This document shows, in pieces, positions 42,531-50,715 of a stretch of 64,000 bases of DNA. Below the pieces are notes generated by a model, which had not been told where the DNA came from, searched no databases, and saw only the letters and a list, made by a program, of their open reading frames with translations. Each line of letters begins with the position of its first letter. The first letter of the stretch is position 1. This stretch comes from CAVQHY01 sp963712465 (GTDB taxonomy: Bacteria > Actinomycetota > Thermoleophilia > Gaiellales > Gaiellaceae): assembly GCA_963712465.1 (NCBI GenBank), contig CAVQHY010000004.1, positions 186,001-250,000 on the forward strand, written 5' to 3'. A program made the position numbers and the translations under genes.

Positions 42531-44063
42531 ATGCGTTCGGCGCGATGGGTGCTCATGGCGGCCGTGCTCGTCGTGGCCGGGTTCCTGGCGGGGCCGGGCT
42601 CGGCCGCGCCCGCGCGGGAAGCGGCTGCGGGCGTCGAGGGCTCCGGGCTCGACGTCCGGGTGATGACGTTCAACATCTGGCTCGGCGGCCACCAGGTCAA
42701 CTACGGGCGCGTCGTCGACGCCATTCGCGCCGCCGACGCTGACATCGTCCTGTTGCAGGAGGCCGAGGGCGAGACGCGCAATCTGGCCGACGCGGCCGGT
42801 CTCCCGTACGCGAGCCCCGAGCTGCACGTGATCTCGCGCTATCCGCTCTTCTACGCGCCCGGCGCCGATCCCGCCTACGTTCTCGCGGAGGTGCGCCCGG
42901 GCAGGTTCGTCGCCGTCGCCGACATCCACCTCACCTCGGACCCGTACGGCCCGTACGCGGCCCGGGACGGGAAGTCGGCGAGCCAGATCCTGAAGCTCGA
43001 GCGGGAGACGCGGCTGCCCGAGATCAGGGCATACATCCGGACGCTCGCGCCCGTCGCAGCCCGCGGGACGCCCGTCGTGATCGCCGGTGACTTCAACGCA
43101 CCTTCGCACCTCGACTGGACGCCGGCCACCGTCGGGAGCCGCCCTCACGTCCGCTTCCCGGTTGCCTGGCCCGTGAGCTCGGCACTCGCGAAAGCCGGCT
43201 TCCGGGACAGCTACCGCGAGGCGCATCCCGACCCGGTGGCCGACCCGGGAATCACCTGGACGTGGGGCTATCCCTATCCGCACATCGAGCCGAACGAGGC
43301 CGTCGACCGGATCGACCAGATCCACGTCGGGGGGCCGGCGACGACCGTGTCGAGCTGGCTGGCCGGCCCGCCGGGCGTCCCGGGCGTAGGGACGCCGATC
43401 TCGCCCTGGCCGTCCGATCACCTCGCCGTCGTCTCGACGCTTCGCCTGGAGCCAGGCCCTGCGCCGTCGATGGTGTCGTTCGACCGGCGCGCCGTCCGGC
43501 GCGGTGAGGTCGTCGGCGTGCGCTTCCATGCGGCGTCGACGTCGGACGGCCGGCTCGAGAACGGGCGGATCGCGATCGTCCGGCCGGGCGCCCCTCCGCG
43601 CACGGCGCTGATGACGCGGGGCACGAACAACGGAACGGATCGCGGCTCGCTGGTGCCGTTCGGGACGGCGCTGCTTCGCCCGGGCGCCTACGAGGCCGTC
43701 CTCGTGAACAGGCGCGGCAGGGAGCTGAGTCGCGCGGGGTTCTGGGTGCTCGCCCGGGACGCGGTGCCGACGGTCGTCCTCGGCAAGCGCTCGTTCACTC
43801 CCGGCGAGGCGATCAGAGCCTCGTGGCGCGCTGCTCCGGGCGATCGCTTCGACTGGCTCGGCCTCTACAGGGCCGGCGATCCCGACCAGGAGAACTACCT
43901 CGCGTTTCTCTACACGGGCGCGACCGTCGCGGGTACGGCGGTGTTCGACCGGGCGACGATCGGCGGCCGGCTCAAGCCCGGGACGTACGAGGTTCGCCTC
44001 ATGCGCGACGACGGATATGCGCTTCTGGCCACGGCTCGTTTCCGGGTCACGCCCGCGCCGTGA
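42531..44063 (+). CDS. secreted endonuclease/exonuclease/phosphatase-family protein
   Basis: 510 residues. A signal peptide (WVLMAAVLVVAGFLAGPGSA) is followed by an EEP catalytic domain: VMTFNIWLGG, IVLLQEAEGETRNLA, VVIAGDFNAPSHLDW and SPWPSDHLAVVST supply the metal and catalytic residues. Two C-terminal beta-sandwich segments follow (SMVSFDRRAVRRGEVVGVRF; TVVLGKRSFTPGEAIRASWR). It is probably an extracellular phosphodiesterase or nuclease; DNA, lipid and sugar-phosphate substrates all occur in this family. Its stop overlaps the next start (GTGA). Confidence 0.85.
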   Translation: MRSARWVLMAAVLVVAGFLAGPGSAAPAREAAAGVEGSGLDVRVMTFNIWLGGHQVNYGRVVDAIRAADADIVLLQEAEGETRNLADAAGLPYASPELHVISRYPLFYAPGADPAYVLAEVRPGRFVAVADIHLTSDPYGPYAARDGKSASQILKLERETRLPEIRAYIRTLAPVAARGTPVVIAGDFNAPSHLDWTPATVGSRPHVRFPVAWPVSSALAKAGFRDSYREAHPDPVADPGITWTWGYPYPHIEPNEAVDRIDQIHVGGPATTVSSWLAGPPGVPGVGTPISPWPSDHLAVVSTLRLEPGPAPSMVSFDRRAVRRGEVVGVRFHAASTSDGRLENGRIAIVRPGAPPRTALMTRGTNNGTDRGSLVPFGTALLRPGAYEAVLVNRRGRELSRAGFWVLARDAVPTVVLGKRSFTPGEAIRASWRAAPGDRFDWLGLYRAGDPDQENYLAFLYTGATVAGTAVFDRATIGGRLKPGTYEVRLMRDDGYALLATARFRVTPAP

Positions 44064-44824
44064 CCTTCCGGGTGCGGATCGAGGGCGTGCCGACGGAGGA
44101 CGTGCTGCGCGAGATCATCGAGGCGGCGCGCGAGGCGGGCGCCGACGAGGTGGTCGTCGAGACGCCGTACGAGGCGGGCGAGGACTGGGTCCGTGTCGGC
44201 TTCAGCGAGCAGGCCCGGATCGTCGCTGCTCCGGTCGCGGCGCTCGAGCAGGCGCTCGACCGCGACAAGGCTCCATCGTTCGGCTCGATCCACCTGCAGA
44301 CCGACGACGTCGAGCCCGTCGTCCAGGCCGTCAATGCGATGATGCCGCGCCTCGGCCGCTCGGCCGGGAGCGTGGTCGTCCCGCCGCGGGAAGGCTGGAC
44401 GGCCGTCTACGACGAGCTGTGCGACCGGGACCCGACCGCTCTGCACCGCCTCGGTGTCGAGCTGTCGAACCGCAGCGGAGCGCTCGTGCTGACGCTCGGG
44501 GTCGAGGAGGGGCAGGTCGTTCGCTACGTCGCGCTCGAGCGCGGCCGCATCGTCGACGAGTATCTGTCGGTGCCGGAGTTCTACGGGCCGCTCCCGCCCG
44601 GTGACGTAATCGCCCTCGGTGCGAACCCGCGCCTGATGGCGCGGCTCACCGGCGCCGACCCCGAGCGTGTGCGCGAGGTCGCTGTCACCGGGCCGACCGC
44701 ACTCGAGCTGCCGCCCGCGATCGAGCTCGTCGACGCGATCGCGACCGTCTTCGGCATCCAGGGCGCCGAGCACGGCTACGCCGAGGCCCGAGCGGTGCCC
44801 GGCGCGATCGAGCTGCCTCGCTGA
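44060..44824 (+). CDS. conserved hypothetical protein
   Basis: 254 residues, acidic, alpha/beta. VRIEGVPTEDVLREIIEAAR, the GSVVVPPREGWTAVYDELCD segment and LVLTLGVEEGQVVRYVALER, followed by GRIVDEYLSVPEFYGPLPPG, suggest a two-domain protein. No catalytic signature is recognised. It is translationally coupled to the exoprotein (GTGA) but has no signal peptide, so it is cytosolic. Confidence 0.65.
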   Translation: MTFRVRIEGVPTEDVLREIIEAAREAGADEVVVETPYEAGEDWVRVGFSEQARIVAAPVAALEQALDRDKAPSFGSIHLQTDDVEPVVQAVNAMMPRLGRSAGSVVVPPREGWTAVYDELCDRDPTALHRLGVELSNRSGALVLTLGVEEGQVVRYVALERGRIVDEYLSVPEFYGPLPPGDVIALGANPRLMARLTGADPERVREVAVTGPTALELPPAIELVDAIATVFGIQGAEHGYAEARAVPGAIELPR

Positions 44825-44885
44825 GTCTCCACGCGCGGTCTCGCCGTTCGCAGTCTCGGCACCCCGGCCGGTCACAAGCAGCAGT

Positions 44886-44954
44886 TTGTGTTGCATCACT
44901 CGTGAGGCGCCTCACCGAGCCACGCCGTGTTGTCCGCCGGGTGATGCAACACAA
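44886..44954. repeat. nested palindromes: 14-bp inverted repeat around a 14-bp palindrome
   Basis: TTGTGTTGCATCAC (44886-44899) is matched exactly by GTGATGCAACACAA (44941-44954). The 41-nt spacer contains a second perfect palindrome, GTGAGGCGCCTCAC (44902-44915). It lies between two genes whose 3' ends face each other (44824 and 45027), so it may be a bidirectional terminator, a REP-like element or a protein-binding site. The rest of 44825-45026 shows nothing else. Confidence 0.65.
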
Positions 44955-45026
44955 GGGGTGGTTCGTGACGGGCTGCGTGCGCGAGGGTTGTGAGAGCGAT
45001 GGAGGGCGAGAGAGATCGCGAGTGGT

Positions 45027-46461
45027 TCAGAACCCGGCCGCGTAGCCGTCCTTGCGGCCGTCGGAGCCGCCGACCAGGGCGTCGCCCTCGACGAGGATCG
45101 CCTGGCCGCCGCCGAACTCGGCCCGATCCTCGCTCTTCACCGGCTCGAGGCCGAGCGCGGCGATCTCGGGGGCCCGCTTCCAGGCGCCCTTCTCGAGCCG
45201 GACGGTGTGGCCCTCGACCCGGAAGCGCGGCCGGTCGAGCGCCGCCTGGGGATCCAGGCCGGAGTCGACGAGCGCTGAGACGAGCTGGACGTGCGCCTGC
45301 GCCTGGATGAAGCCGCCCATGACACCGAACGGGCCCCAGAGCCTGCCGTCTCGGAGCAGCAGCCCCGGGATGATCGTGTGGTACGGGCGCCGGCCAGGCT
45401 CGACCGCGCCGTTGACGGCGAAGCACGCGCCGCGGTTCTGGAGGACGACGCCTGTGCCTGGCGCGACGACGTGCGAGCCGAACGAGTAGTAGAGACTCTG
45501 GATCAGCGACACCGCCATCCCGGTCCCGTCGACGGCGCAGAGGTAGACCGTGCCGGAAGGCGGCTCCGTCACGTTTGTGGCCGCCGCGCGGCGACGCTCC
45601 GTGAGGCGGTCGGGCTCGAGGAGCCAGCCGACGTCGGCGCCGTCCCGCACCGCCTCGAAAGCGTCCTCGAGCGCGAGCCGGACGCACTCGACCTGGGCGG
45701 GGAGGGTGGGCTCGCCCAGGGCGAGCAGCCCGAGCCCTTCGAGCGCTGCGACCCCCTGACCGGGCGGCGGTAGCTCGCACACCGTCACGCCTCGGTAGTC
45801 CAGCGTCAACGGCTCGACCCAGCGCGGCTCGTAGGCTCGGAGATCCTCCTCGTCGAGCCAGGTCGAGGCGGCGATAGCGCGAGCGACCGCACCGCTGTAG
45901 AGCGCCGCTGGTCCCTCCTCGGCGATCCGCCGCAACGTCACCGCGAGCTCGGGCTGGCGGAAGATCTCGCCCACGCGCGGCGGTGGGCCGAGCTCGCCGG
46001 GGCCGCCGTCCTCCCGCCAGCGCTGCGCGGTGATCGGCGCGATCGCCACGCCCCGCTCGGCCGCGTCGATCGCGTCGACGAGGCACGCGTCGAGTCCGAG
46101 CCGGCCGAAGCGCTCCGCGAGCACCGCCCAGCCGGCAACGGCTCCCGGCACCGTCACCGAGTGCGGGCCGATCTCCTCGACCGGTGTGGTGGGCGAGGCA
46201 TCAGCGCGGCGCCGGCCCGGCCGCGTCGAGCCCGTGCAGGCGCTCGCCGTCCCAGACGATCGCGAAGGCGTCCCCGCCGATCCCCGTCGACATCGGCTCG
46301 GCGACGCAGAGGACGGCGGCCGCGGCGAGGGCGGCATCGGCCGCGTTGCCGCCGCGCTCGAGGATCCTCAGACCGGCGCGGGTCGCGAGCGGCTGGCTCG
46401 TCGCCACCATCGCCTCGCCGGCGACCGCGGGGGGCCGTGCGGGAGCGAACCTGAAAGGCAT
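45027..46461 (-). pseudogene. ggt: gamma-glutamyltransferase, one frameshift
   Basis: About 478 residues in two frames. The first ~85 residues (AMVATSQPLATRAGLRILER, GGNAADAALAAAAVL, PMSTGIGGDAFAIVWDGERL) end at a TGA near 46201. The rest continues in the next frame from about 46215 (PHSVTVPGAVAGWAVLAERF onward, with SGTVYLCAVDGTGMAVSLIQ as the expected autoprocessing threonine region and FGVMGGFIQAQAHVQLVSAL). GGT hydrolyses or transfers gamma-glutamyl groups from glutathione and is usually exported and self-cleaved; no signal peptide is seen. A single indel in a GC-rich run separates the two halves, so decay and sequence error are both possible. Confidence 0.8.
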
Positions 46462-46466
46462 AGACT
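46461..46466 (+). promoter_or_regulatory. leaderless -10 box TAGACT
   Basis: TAGACT ends 7 nt before the GST ATG (46474) and overlaps the first base of the divergent gamma-glutamyltransferase start. Only 12 bp separate the two start codons, and the GST has no Shine-Dalgarno site. Confidence 0.4.
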
Positions 46467-46473
46467 CGGCAGC

Positions 46474-47061
46474 ATGTTGACGCTCTACGACGCACCCCGC
46501 TGCCCGTACTGCGCCCGTGTGCGCATCCTCCTCGCGGAGAAGGGCATCTCGCACGACGTGCACGAGGTCGATCTCTCCGATCGCCCCGCCTGGCTCTACG
46601 AGAAGAACGACAGGGGCAAGGTGCCCGTCCTCGAGGAGGACGACTTCCTCCTGCCCGAGTCGCACGTCATCCTCGAGTACCTCGACGAGCGCTTCCCCGA
46701 GCCGCCGCTCATGCCCGCCGACCCGGCCGGGCGTGCCCTCGTGCGGCTGCTGTTCGAGCGCTTCCCGGACTTCTCCGACCCTTATTACGACCTGCGCTTC
46801 GGACGGGAGGGCGCGTCGGTCGAGCCGTTCGAAACCGAGCTGGCGAAGCTCGAGGCTGCGCTCGCGGCGAGACCGTACCTCTCGGGCTCGGAGTACGGGC
46901 TCGCGGACATCGGCTACGTCCCGTGGGTGCTCCGCGCCGAGAGCCAGCTCGGGCTCGACGTGCGGGGGCGGTACCCGGCGCTCGGCGCATGGCTCGAGCG
47001 CCTCGAGCAGCGACCGGCGATCGCGGCGGAGCTGGACGTCGTCGCGGCCCTGGCCGGATAG
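46474..47061 (+). CDS. glutathione S-transferase-like protein
   Basis: 195 residues. The N-terminal thioredoxin-like domain starts LTLYDAPRCPYCARVRILLA with a CPYC motif, the cis-Pro in GKVPVLEEDDFLLPESHVIL, and the SNAIL-like LPESHVILEYLDE. The C-terminal helical domain has LSGSEYGLADIGYVPWVLRA. Similar to SspA/omega-class GSTs; the CPYC pair suggests thiol transferase activity. It is followed by a rhodanese gene 10 bp downstream, suggesting a thiol-metabolism pair. Confidence 0.85.
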   Translation: MLTLYDAPRCPYCARVRILLAEKGISHDVHEVDLSDRPAWLYEKNDRGKVPVLEEDDFLLPESHVILEYLDERFPEPPLMPADPAGRALVRLLFERFPDFSDPYYDLRFGREGASVEPFETELAKLEAALAARPYLSGSEYGLADIGYVPWVLRAESQLGLDVRGRYPALGAWLERLEQRPAIAAELDVVAALAG

Positions 47062-47071
47062 AGACGGGCCG

Positions 47072-47431
47072 GTGACCGGCGACGAGCTCGCCGCACGGCT
47101 CGAGGACGGCTCGGTCGTGGTGATCGACGTCCGCTCGAACGCCGAGTTCGCGGGCGAGGCAGGCTACCCCTGCGATCCCCGTCAGGGCCACATCCCCGGG
47201 GCCGTCCACCTCGAGCTGGAGCTGCTCTACGAGAGCGAGGGGCGGGCGCTCGACCGCGATTCGATCATCGCGCTCCTGGCCGAGCGCGCGGTTGATCCCG
47301 ATGCCGAGCTCGTCTGCTACTGCCACTCCGGTCAGCGCTCGGCGATTGCGTGCTCGGCCCTCCGTCTCGCCGGCTTCAGCGCCGACAACTACGACGGCTC
47401 GTGGCACGAGTGGTCGCGACGCGCCGGATAG
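47072..47431 (+). CDS. rhodanese-domain sulfurtransferase
   Basis: 119 residues, single rhodanese domain: VVVIDVRSNAEFAGEAGYPC, RQGHIPGAVHLELELLYESE and the active-site loop CYCHSGQRSAIACSALRLAG, then YDGSWHEWSR. The catalytic cysteine is the second one in CYCHSGQRS. It transfers sulfane sulfur to cyanide or protein thiols. The GTG start is close behind the GST and probably shares its transcript. Confidence 0.88.
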   Translation: MTGDELAARLEDGSVVVIDVRSNAEFAGEAGYPCDPRQGHIPGAVHLELELLYESEGRALDRDSIIALLAERAVDPDAELVCYCHSGQRSAIACSALRLAGFSADNYDGSWHEWSRRAG

Positions 47432-47531
47432 GCGTGAACCCGGTGATACACCAGCGTGCGGTTGCGCTCCCAGCGTCGTCGGTCGTCTGCGGGCGACGCG
47501 TTCCTGCTTCGTTGCGCTAGCGTCCGCGCGC

Positions 47532-48314
47532 GTGAGCGGGCTTCTCGACGGCAAGGTCTGCGTGATCACGGGCGCGGGCAGCGGGCTCGGTCGGGAGTCG
47601 GCGCTCCTGTTCGGTCGCGAGGGCGCGCGTGTCGTCGTCGGAGACGTCGACGAGGCGGGCGGGGCCGAGACCGCCGCGCGGATCGCGGATGCTGGCGGCG
47701 AGGGCCTGTTCGCCCCTTGCGACGTCACCGACGAGCGTCAGGTAGAGACGCTGTTCGCCGCCGCCGTCGACCGTTTCGGACGGCTCGACGTTGCCCTCAA
47801 CAACGCCGGCGTCCTCCTCGCGGAGGACAGCGGAGCCGTCGAGACGCCGCGCGAGGTCTGGGACCGCGTGATGGCGATCAACCTCACCGGCGTGTTTCTG
47901 TCCTGTCGCCACGCGATCCCGCATCTGCTGGCGGCCGGCGGCGGGGTGATCGTGAACATGGCCTCGGTCTCATCCTTCGTCGGCGCGGCCAGCTCGCAGA
48001 TCGCGTACACGACCTCCAAGGGTGGAGTGCTCGCGATGACGCGTGAGATCGCCGTCGAGTACGCGCGGCGGGGGATCCGCGCGAACGCCCTTTGCCCGGG
48101 CCCGACGCGGACGCCGCTCTTCGACAAGCTCGTCACGGACGAGGAGCGGATCGAGAACCGGCTCGAGCACATCCCGCTCAACCGCTTCGGCGAGACGAGC
48201 GAGATCGCCGGGGCAGCGCTCTTCCTCGCGAGCGACCTCTCCTCGTACATGACCGGGGCGGCGCTGCTCGTCGACGGCGGGCTCTCGGCCGCCTACCTCA
48301 CCCACGGGCCGTGA
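47532..48314 (+). CDS. short-chain dehydrogenase/reductase
   Basis: 260 residues with the classical SDR motifs: VITGAGSGLGRE cofactor loop, NNAGVLLAED, Ser in IVNMASVSSF, YTTSKGGV catalytic Tyr/Lys, and CPGPTRTPLF. The NAD preference is suggested by the Asp in VVVGDVDEAG. Substrate unknown. First of three consecutive plus-strand genes (two SDRs and an enoyl-CoA hydratase) that look like a fatty-acid or acyl-CoA degradation group. TAGCGT sits 8 nt before the GTG. Confidence 0.85.
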   Translation: MSGLLDGKVCVITGAGSGLGRESALLFGREGARVVVGDVDEAGGAETAARIADAGGEGLFAPCDVTDERQVETLFAAAVDRFGRLDVALNNAGVLLAEDSGAVETPREVWDRVMAINLTGVFLSCRHAIPHLLAAGGGVIVNMASVSSFVGAASSQIAYTTSKGGVLAMTREIAVEYARRGIRANALCPGPTRTPLFDKLVTDEERIENRLEHIPLNRFGETSEIAGAALFLASDLSSYMTGAALLVDGGLSAAYLTHGP

Positions 48315-48330
48315 CGCGGTAACAAGCCCT

Positions 48331-49146
48331 ATGGACGCGCCGTATCGCTCGCCACTGCGTGAGGACGCGAACGCCGGACTCGTCGCGCTCGTCACCGGAG
48401 GCGGGACGGGCATCGGCCGCGCGACGGCGGTCGAGCTCGCCGCCACCGGCGCCGCGGTGGCGATCTGCGGGCGCCGCGAGGGGCCGTTGCTCGACGTCGA
48501 GCGTGCGATCGTCGCTCTCGGCGGCTCGTGTCTCGCCCGGGTGTGCGACGTGCGCGAGCCTGACCAGGTCGGCGAGCTGGTCGCCGCCACGCTCGAGCGC
48601 TTCGGTGCGATCGACGTCCTCGTCAACAACGCAGGCGGCCAGTTCCAGGCCCCGGCCGAGGAGATCTCCGACAACGGCTGGCGCGCCGTCGAGCGGCTTG
48701 CCGTCGACGCGGCCTGGTCGGTGACCCGGGCGGTGGCGACGGCGTCGATGATCCCGCGGCGGCGGGGGCTCGTCGTCCTCGTCGGCTTCAGCCCGCTGCG
48801 TGGGATTCCCGGCTTCGCGCACGCGGCCGCGAGTCGCGCGGCCGTCGGAAATCTCGCCTCGGGGCTCGCGCTCGAGTGGAGCCGGTTCGGGATCCGCAGC
48901 GTCTGTGTCGCGCCGGGTGCGATCCTCACCGAGGGCTTGCAGGGCTACGGCGAGGACGCGGTCGAGGTCTGGGAGCGGTCGGTCCCGCTCGGCCGCCTCG
49001 GCCGCCCGGAGGACGTTGCGGCACTGATCGCCTTCCTGGCGTCGGACGGCGGGGCCTACGTCACCGGCACGACGATCGTCGTCGACGGGGGCGCCGACGC
49101 TTGGGGGCAGGGCGAGCCGCCGCCTCCCGTCGAGGGGTTGCAGTGA
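48331..49146 (+). CDS. SDR, 2,4-dienoyl-CoA reductase-like
   Basis: 271 residues. It has the TGGGTGIGRATA cofactor loop, ICGRREGPLLDVERAI, NNAGGQFQAPAEEIS, and GIRSVCVAPGAILTEGLQGY near the end. The GGQFQAP pattern is typical of peroxisomal-type 2,4-dienoyl/trans-2-enoyl-CoA reductases. The usual Tyr-x3-Lys is replaced (HAAASRAAVGNLASG), which weakens the case for a normal SDR mechanism. Its stop overlaps the enoyl-CoA hydratase start (GTGA). Confidence 0.8.
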   Translation: MDAPYRSPLREDANAGLVALVTGGGTGIGRATAVELAATGAAVAICGRREGPLLDVERAIVALGGSCLARVCDVREPDQVGELVAATLERFGAIDVLVNNAGGQFQAPAEEISDNGWRAVERLAVDAAWSVTRAVATASMIPRRRGLVVLVGFSPLRGIPGFAHAAASRAAVGNLASGLALEWSRFGIRSVCVAPGAILTEGLQGYGEDAVEVWERSVPLGRLGRPEDVAALIAFLASDGGAYVTGTTIVVDGGADAWGQGEPPPPVEGLQ

Positions 49147-49916
49147 CCACTCGGAAGCTCGTTACCGCCTCGCGACGCGGAGCGTCCTGCGTCGTGACCC
49201 TCAGGCGCGAGGAGAAGCTGAACGCGCTCTCCTCGGCGTTGGAGGCGGAGCTGGCGAGTGCGCTCGGGCGAGCGACGGTTCGCGAGAGCCGCTGCGTCGT
49301 CTTCACCGGGTCGGAGCGGGCGTTCTCCGCGGGCGCCGACGTGAACGAGATGCGCGACCTCGACCCCGAGTCGATCGCCGCCTACTACCGGGAAACCGGC
49401 TGGGTGTACGAGCGCATCGGTGCGCTCGAGCAGCCGACCCTGAGCGCGATCGCCGGCTACTGCCTCGGGGGAGGGCTCGAGCTCGCGCTCGCGACCGACT
49501 TCCGCATCGCCGACGAGACCGCGATCTTCGGGCTGCCGGAGGTTGCGCTCGGCATCCTCCCGAGCTCGGGAGGGACGCACCGGCTCGTCCGGTTGCTGGG
49601 TGCGGCGAGAGCGAAGGAGCTCGTTCTCCTCCGAGACCGGATCAGCGCAGAGGAGGCGCTCGTGGTCGGGCTCGTGACCGAGGTCGTCCCTCGCGGGCAG
49701 GCGCTGCCTCGCTCGCTCGAGCTGGCCGAGCGTCTCGCCGCGCTTCCCCCGCTGGCGGTGTCGCTGGCGAAGCAGGCGATCGACGCCATGCCCGAGGCCT
49801 CACGCGACGCCGGCCTGCTGATCGAGCGTGTCGCCTACGCGGCGCTCGCGCAGACCGAGGACGCTCGCCGAGCCGCGGCTGCTTTCGGCAAGCGCGGTCG
49901 GCGAGCGACCAGCTAG
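49143..49916 (+). CDS. enoyl-CoA hydratase/isomerase
   Basis: 257 residues, crotonase fold. The oxyanion-hole segment AFSAGADVNEM and the loop YCLGGGLELALATDFRIADE are present. The ETAIFGLPEVALGILPSSGG stretch contains the usual catalytic glutamate. It hydrates 2-enoyl-CoA or acts on a related thioester. It is coupled to the dienoyl-CoA-reductase-like gene by GTGA, supporting joint action on acyl-CoAs. It overlaps the convergent VOC gene by four bases. Confidence 0.88.
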   Translation: MTTRKLVTASRRGASCVVTLRREEKLNALSSALEAELASALGRATVRESRCVVFTGSERAFSAGADVNEMRDLDPESIAAYYRETGWVYERIGALEQPTLSAIAGYCLGGGLELALATDFRIADETAIFGLPEVALGILPSSGGTHRLVRLLGAARAKELVLLRDRISAEEALVVGLVTEVVPRGQALPRSLELAERLAALPPLAVSLAKQAIDAMPEASRDAGLLIERVAYAALAQTEDARRAAAAFGKRGRRATS

Positions 49917-50353
49917 CCTGCCAGCCCCTTCGCCTCGAGCTCGGCGACCGCGCTCTCGCTCTTCTCCAGACCCTCGAGCCCCATTCCGGACAGGACGCTC
50001 GGGGCCTTCGTGAACTGGATCTCGCGATAGTCGACCACCTGGATCAGGTTGCCCCACGGATCGCGGAAATCGAGGCCCCGGCCGGGGAGGATCGTCACGC
50101 CGGCTTCGACGAGCGCGCGCCTCGCCTGTTCGCGGTCGTCGACCACGAGGCCGAGGTGGCGATGCGCGTCGGGCGGCTGGGTGCGTCCGGCGGACAGCGC
50201 GATGAACTGGTCGCCCATGTCGATGAACGCCATCCGCGCGCCTCGACCGCGCAGGGTGAAGTCGAAGATCCGGCCGTAGAAGGCGAGCGCCTCCCCGATG
50301 TCTCCGACCTCGAGCGCAACGTGGTTTACGCCGACGAGACGTGGGCGGCTCAT
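49913..50353 (-). CDS. VOC-superfamily (glyoxalase-like) protein
   Basis: 146 residues. VNHVALEVGDIGEALAFYGR and HLGLVVDDREQARRALVEAG, with DFRDPWGNLIQVVDY, form the paired beta-alpha-beta-beta-beta modules with metal-binding His and Glu/Asp positions. It has a ~25-residue charged C-terminal extension beyond the fold. Function within the superfamily (dioxygenase, lyase or resistance) cannot be told. Confidence 0.82.
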   Translation of the reverse strand: MSRPRLVGVNHVALEVGDIGEALAFYGRIFDFTLRGRGARMAFIDMGDQFIALSAGRTQPPDAHRHLGLVVDDREQARRALVEAGVTILPGRGLDFRDPWGNLIQVVDYREIQFTKAPSVLSGMGLEGLEKSESAVAELEAKGLAG

Positions 50354-50395
50354 GTGAAAACGATGCCTGAACCCCGGCCGGTCACGCTTCGTCGA

Positions 50396-50401
50396 TACGC
50401 T
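50396..50401 (+). promoter_or_regulatory. leaderless -10 box TACGCT
   Basis: TACGCT ends 6 nt before ATG 50408 of the DUF2277 gene. No Shine-Dalgarno site is present. Confidence 0.35.
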
Positions 50402-50407
50402 GCGGCC

Positions 50408-50677
50408 ATGTGTCGAAACATCCGCACGCTCCACAACTTCGAGCCTCCCGCGACCGAGGACGAGATCCGAGCCGCCGCGCTGCAGTACGTCCGCAAGATC
50501 AGCGGCTCCGCGACGCCGTCGCAGGCGAACGCCGCAGCGTTTGCCCGTGCAGTCGACGCCGTCGCAGATGCGTCCACGCACCTGCTCGACGAGCTCGTCA
50601 CCGCCGCGCCGCCCAAGAGCCGCGAGGTCGAGGCGGCCCGGGCGCGCGCCCGGGCCGTGGCGCGGTTCGGCAGCTAG
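50408..50677 (+). CDS. DUF2277 family protein
   Basis: 89 residues: MCRNIRTLHNFEPPATEDEI at the N-terminus and helical segments ending in RARARAVARFGS. The MCRNIRTLHNFEPPAT start is the DUF2277 hallmark. Function unknown; the two conserved N-terminal residues Cys-Arg suggest a ligand or metal contact. It diverges from the VOC gene. Confidence 0.88.
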   Translation: MCRNIRTLHNFEPPATEDEIRAAALQYVRKISGSATPSQANAAAFARAVDAVADASTHLLDELVTAAPPKSREVEAARARARAVARFGS

Positions 50678-50715
50678 CGGGGAGGCTCCGCATCCCGGGG
50701 ATCCCGTTGGCGGAT

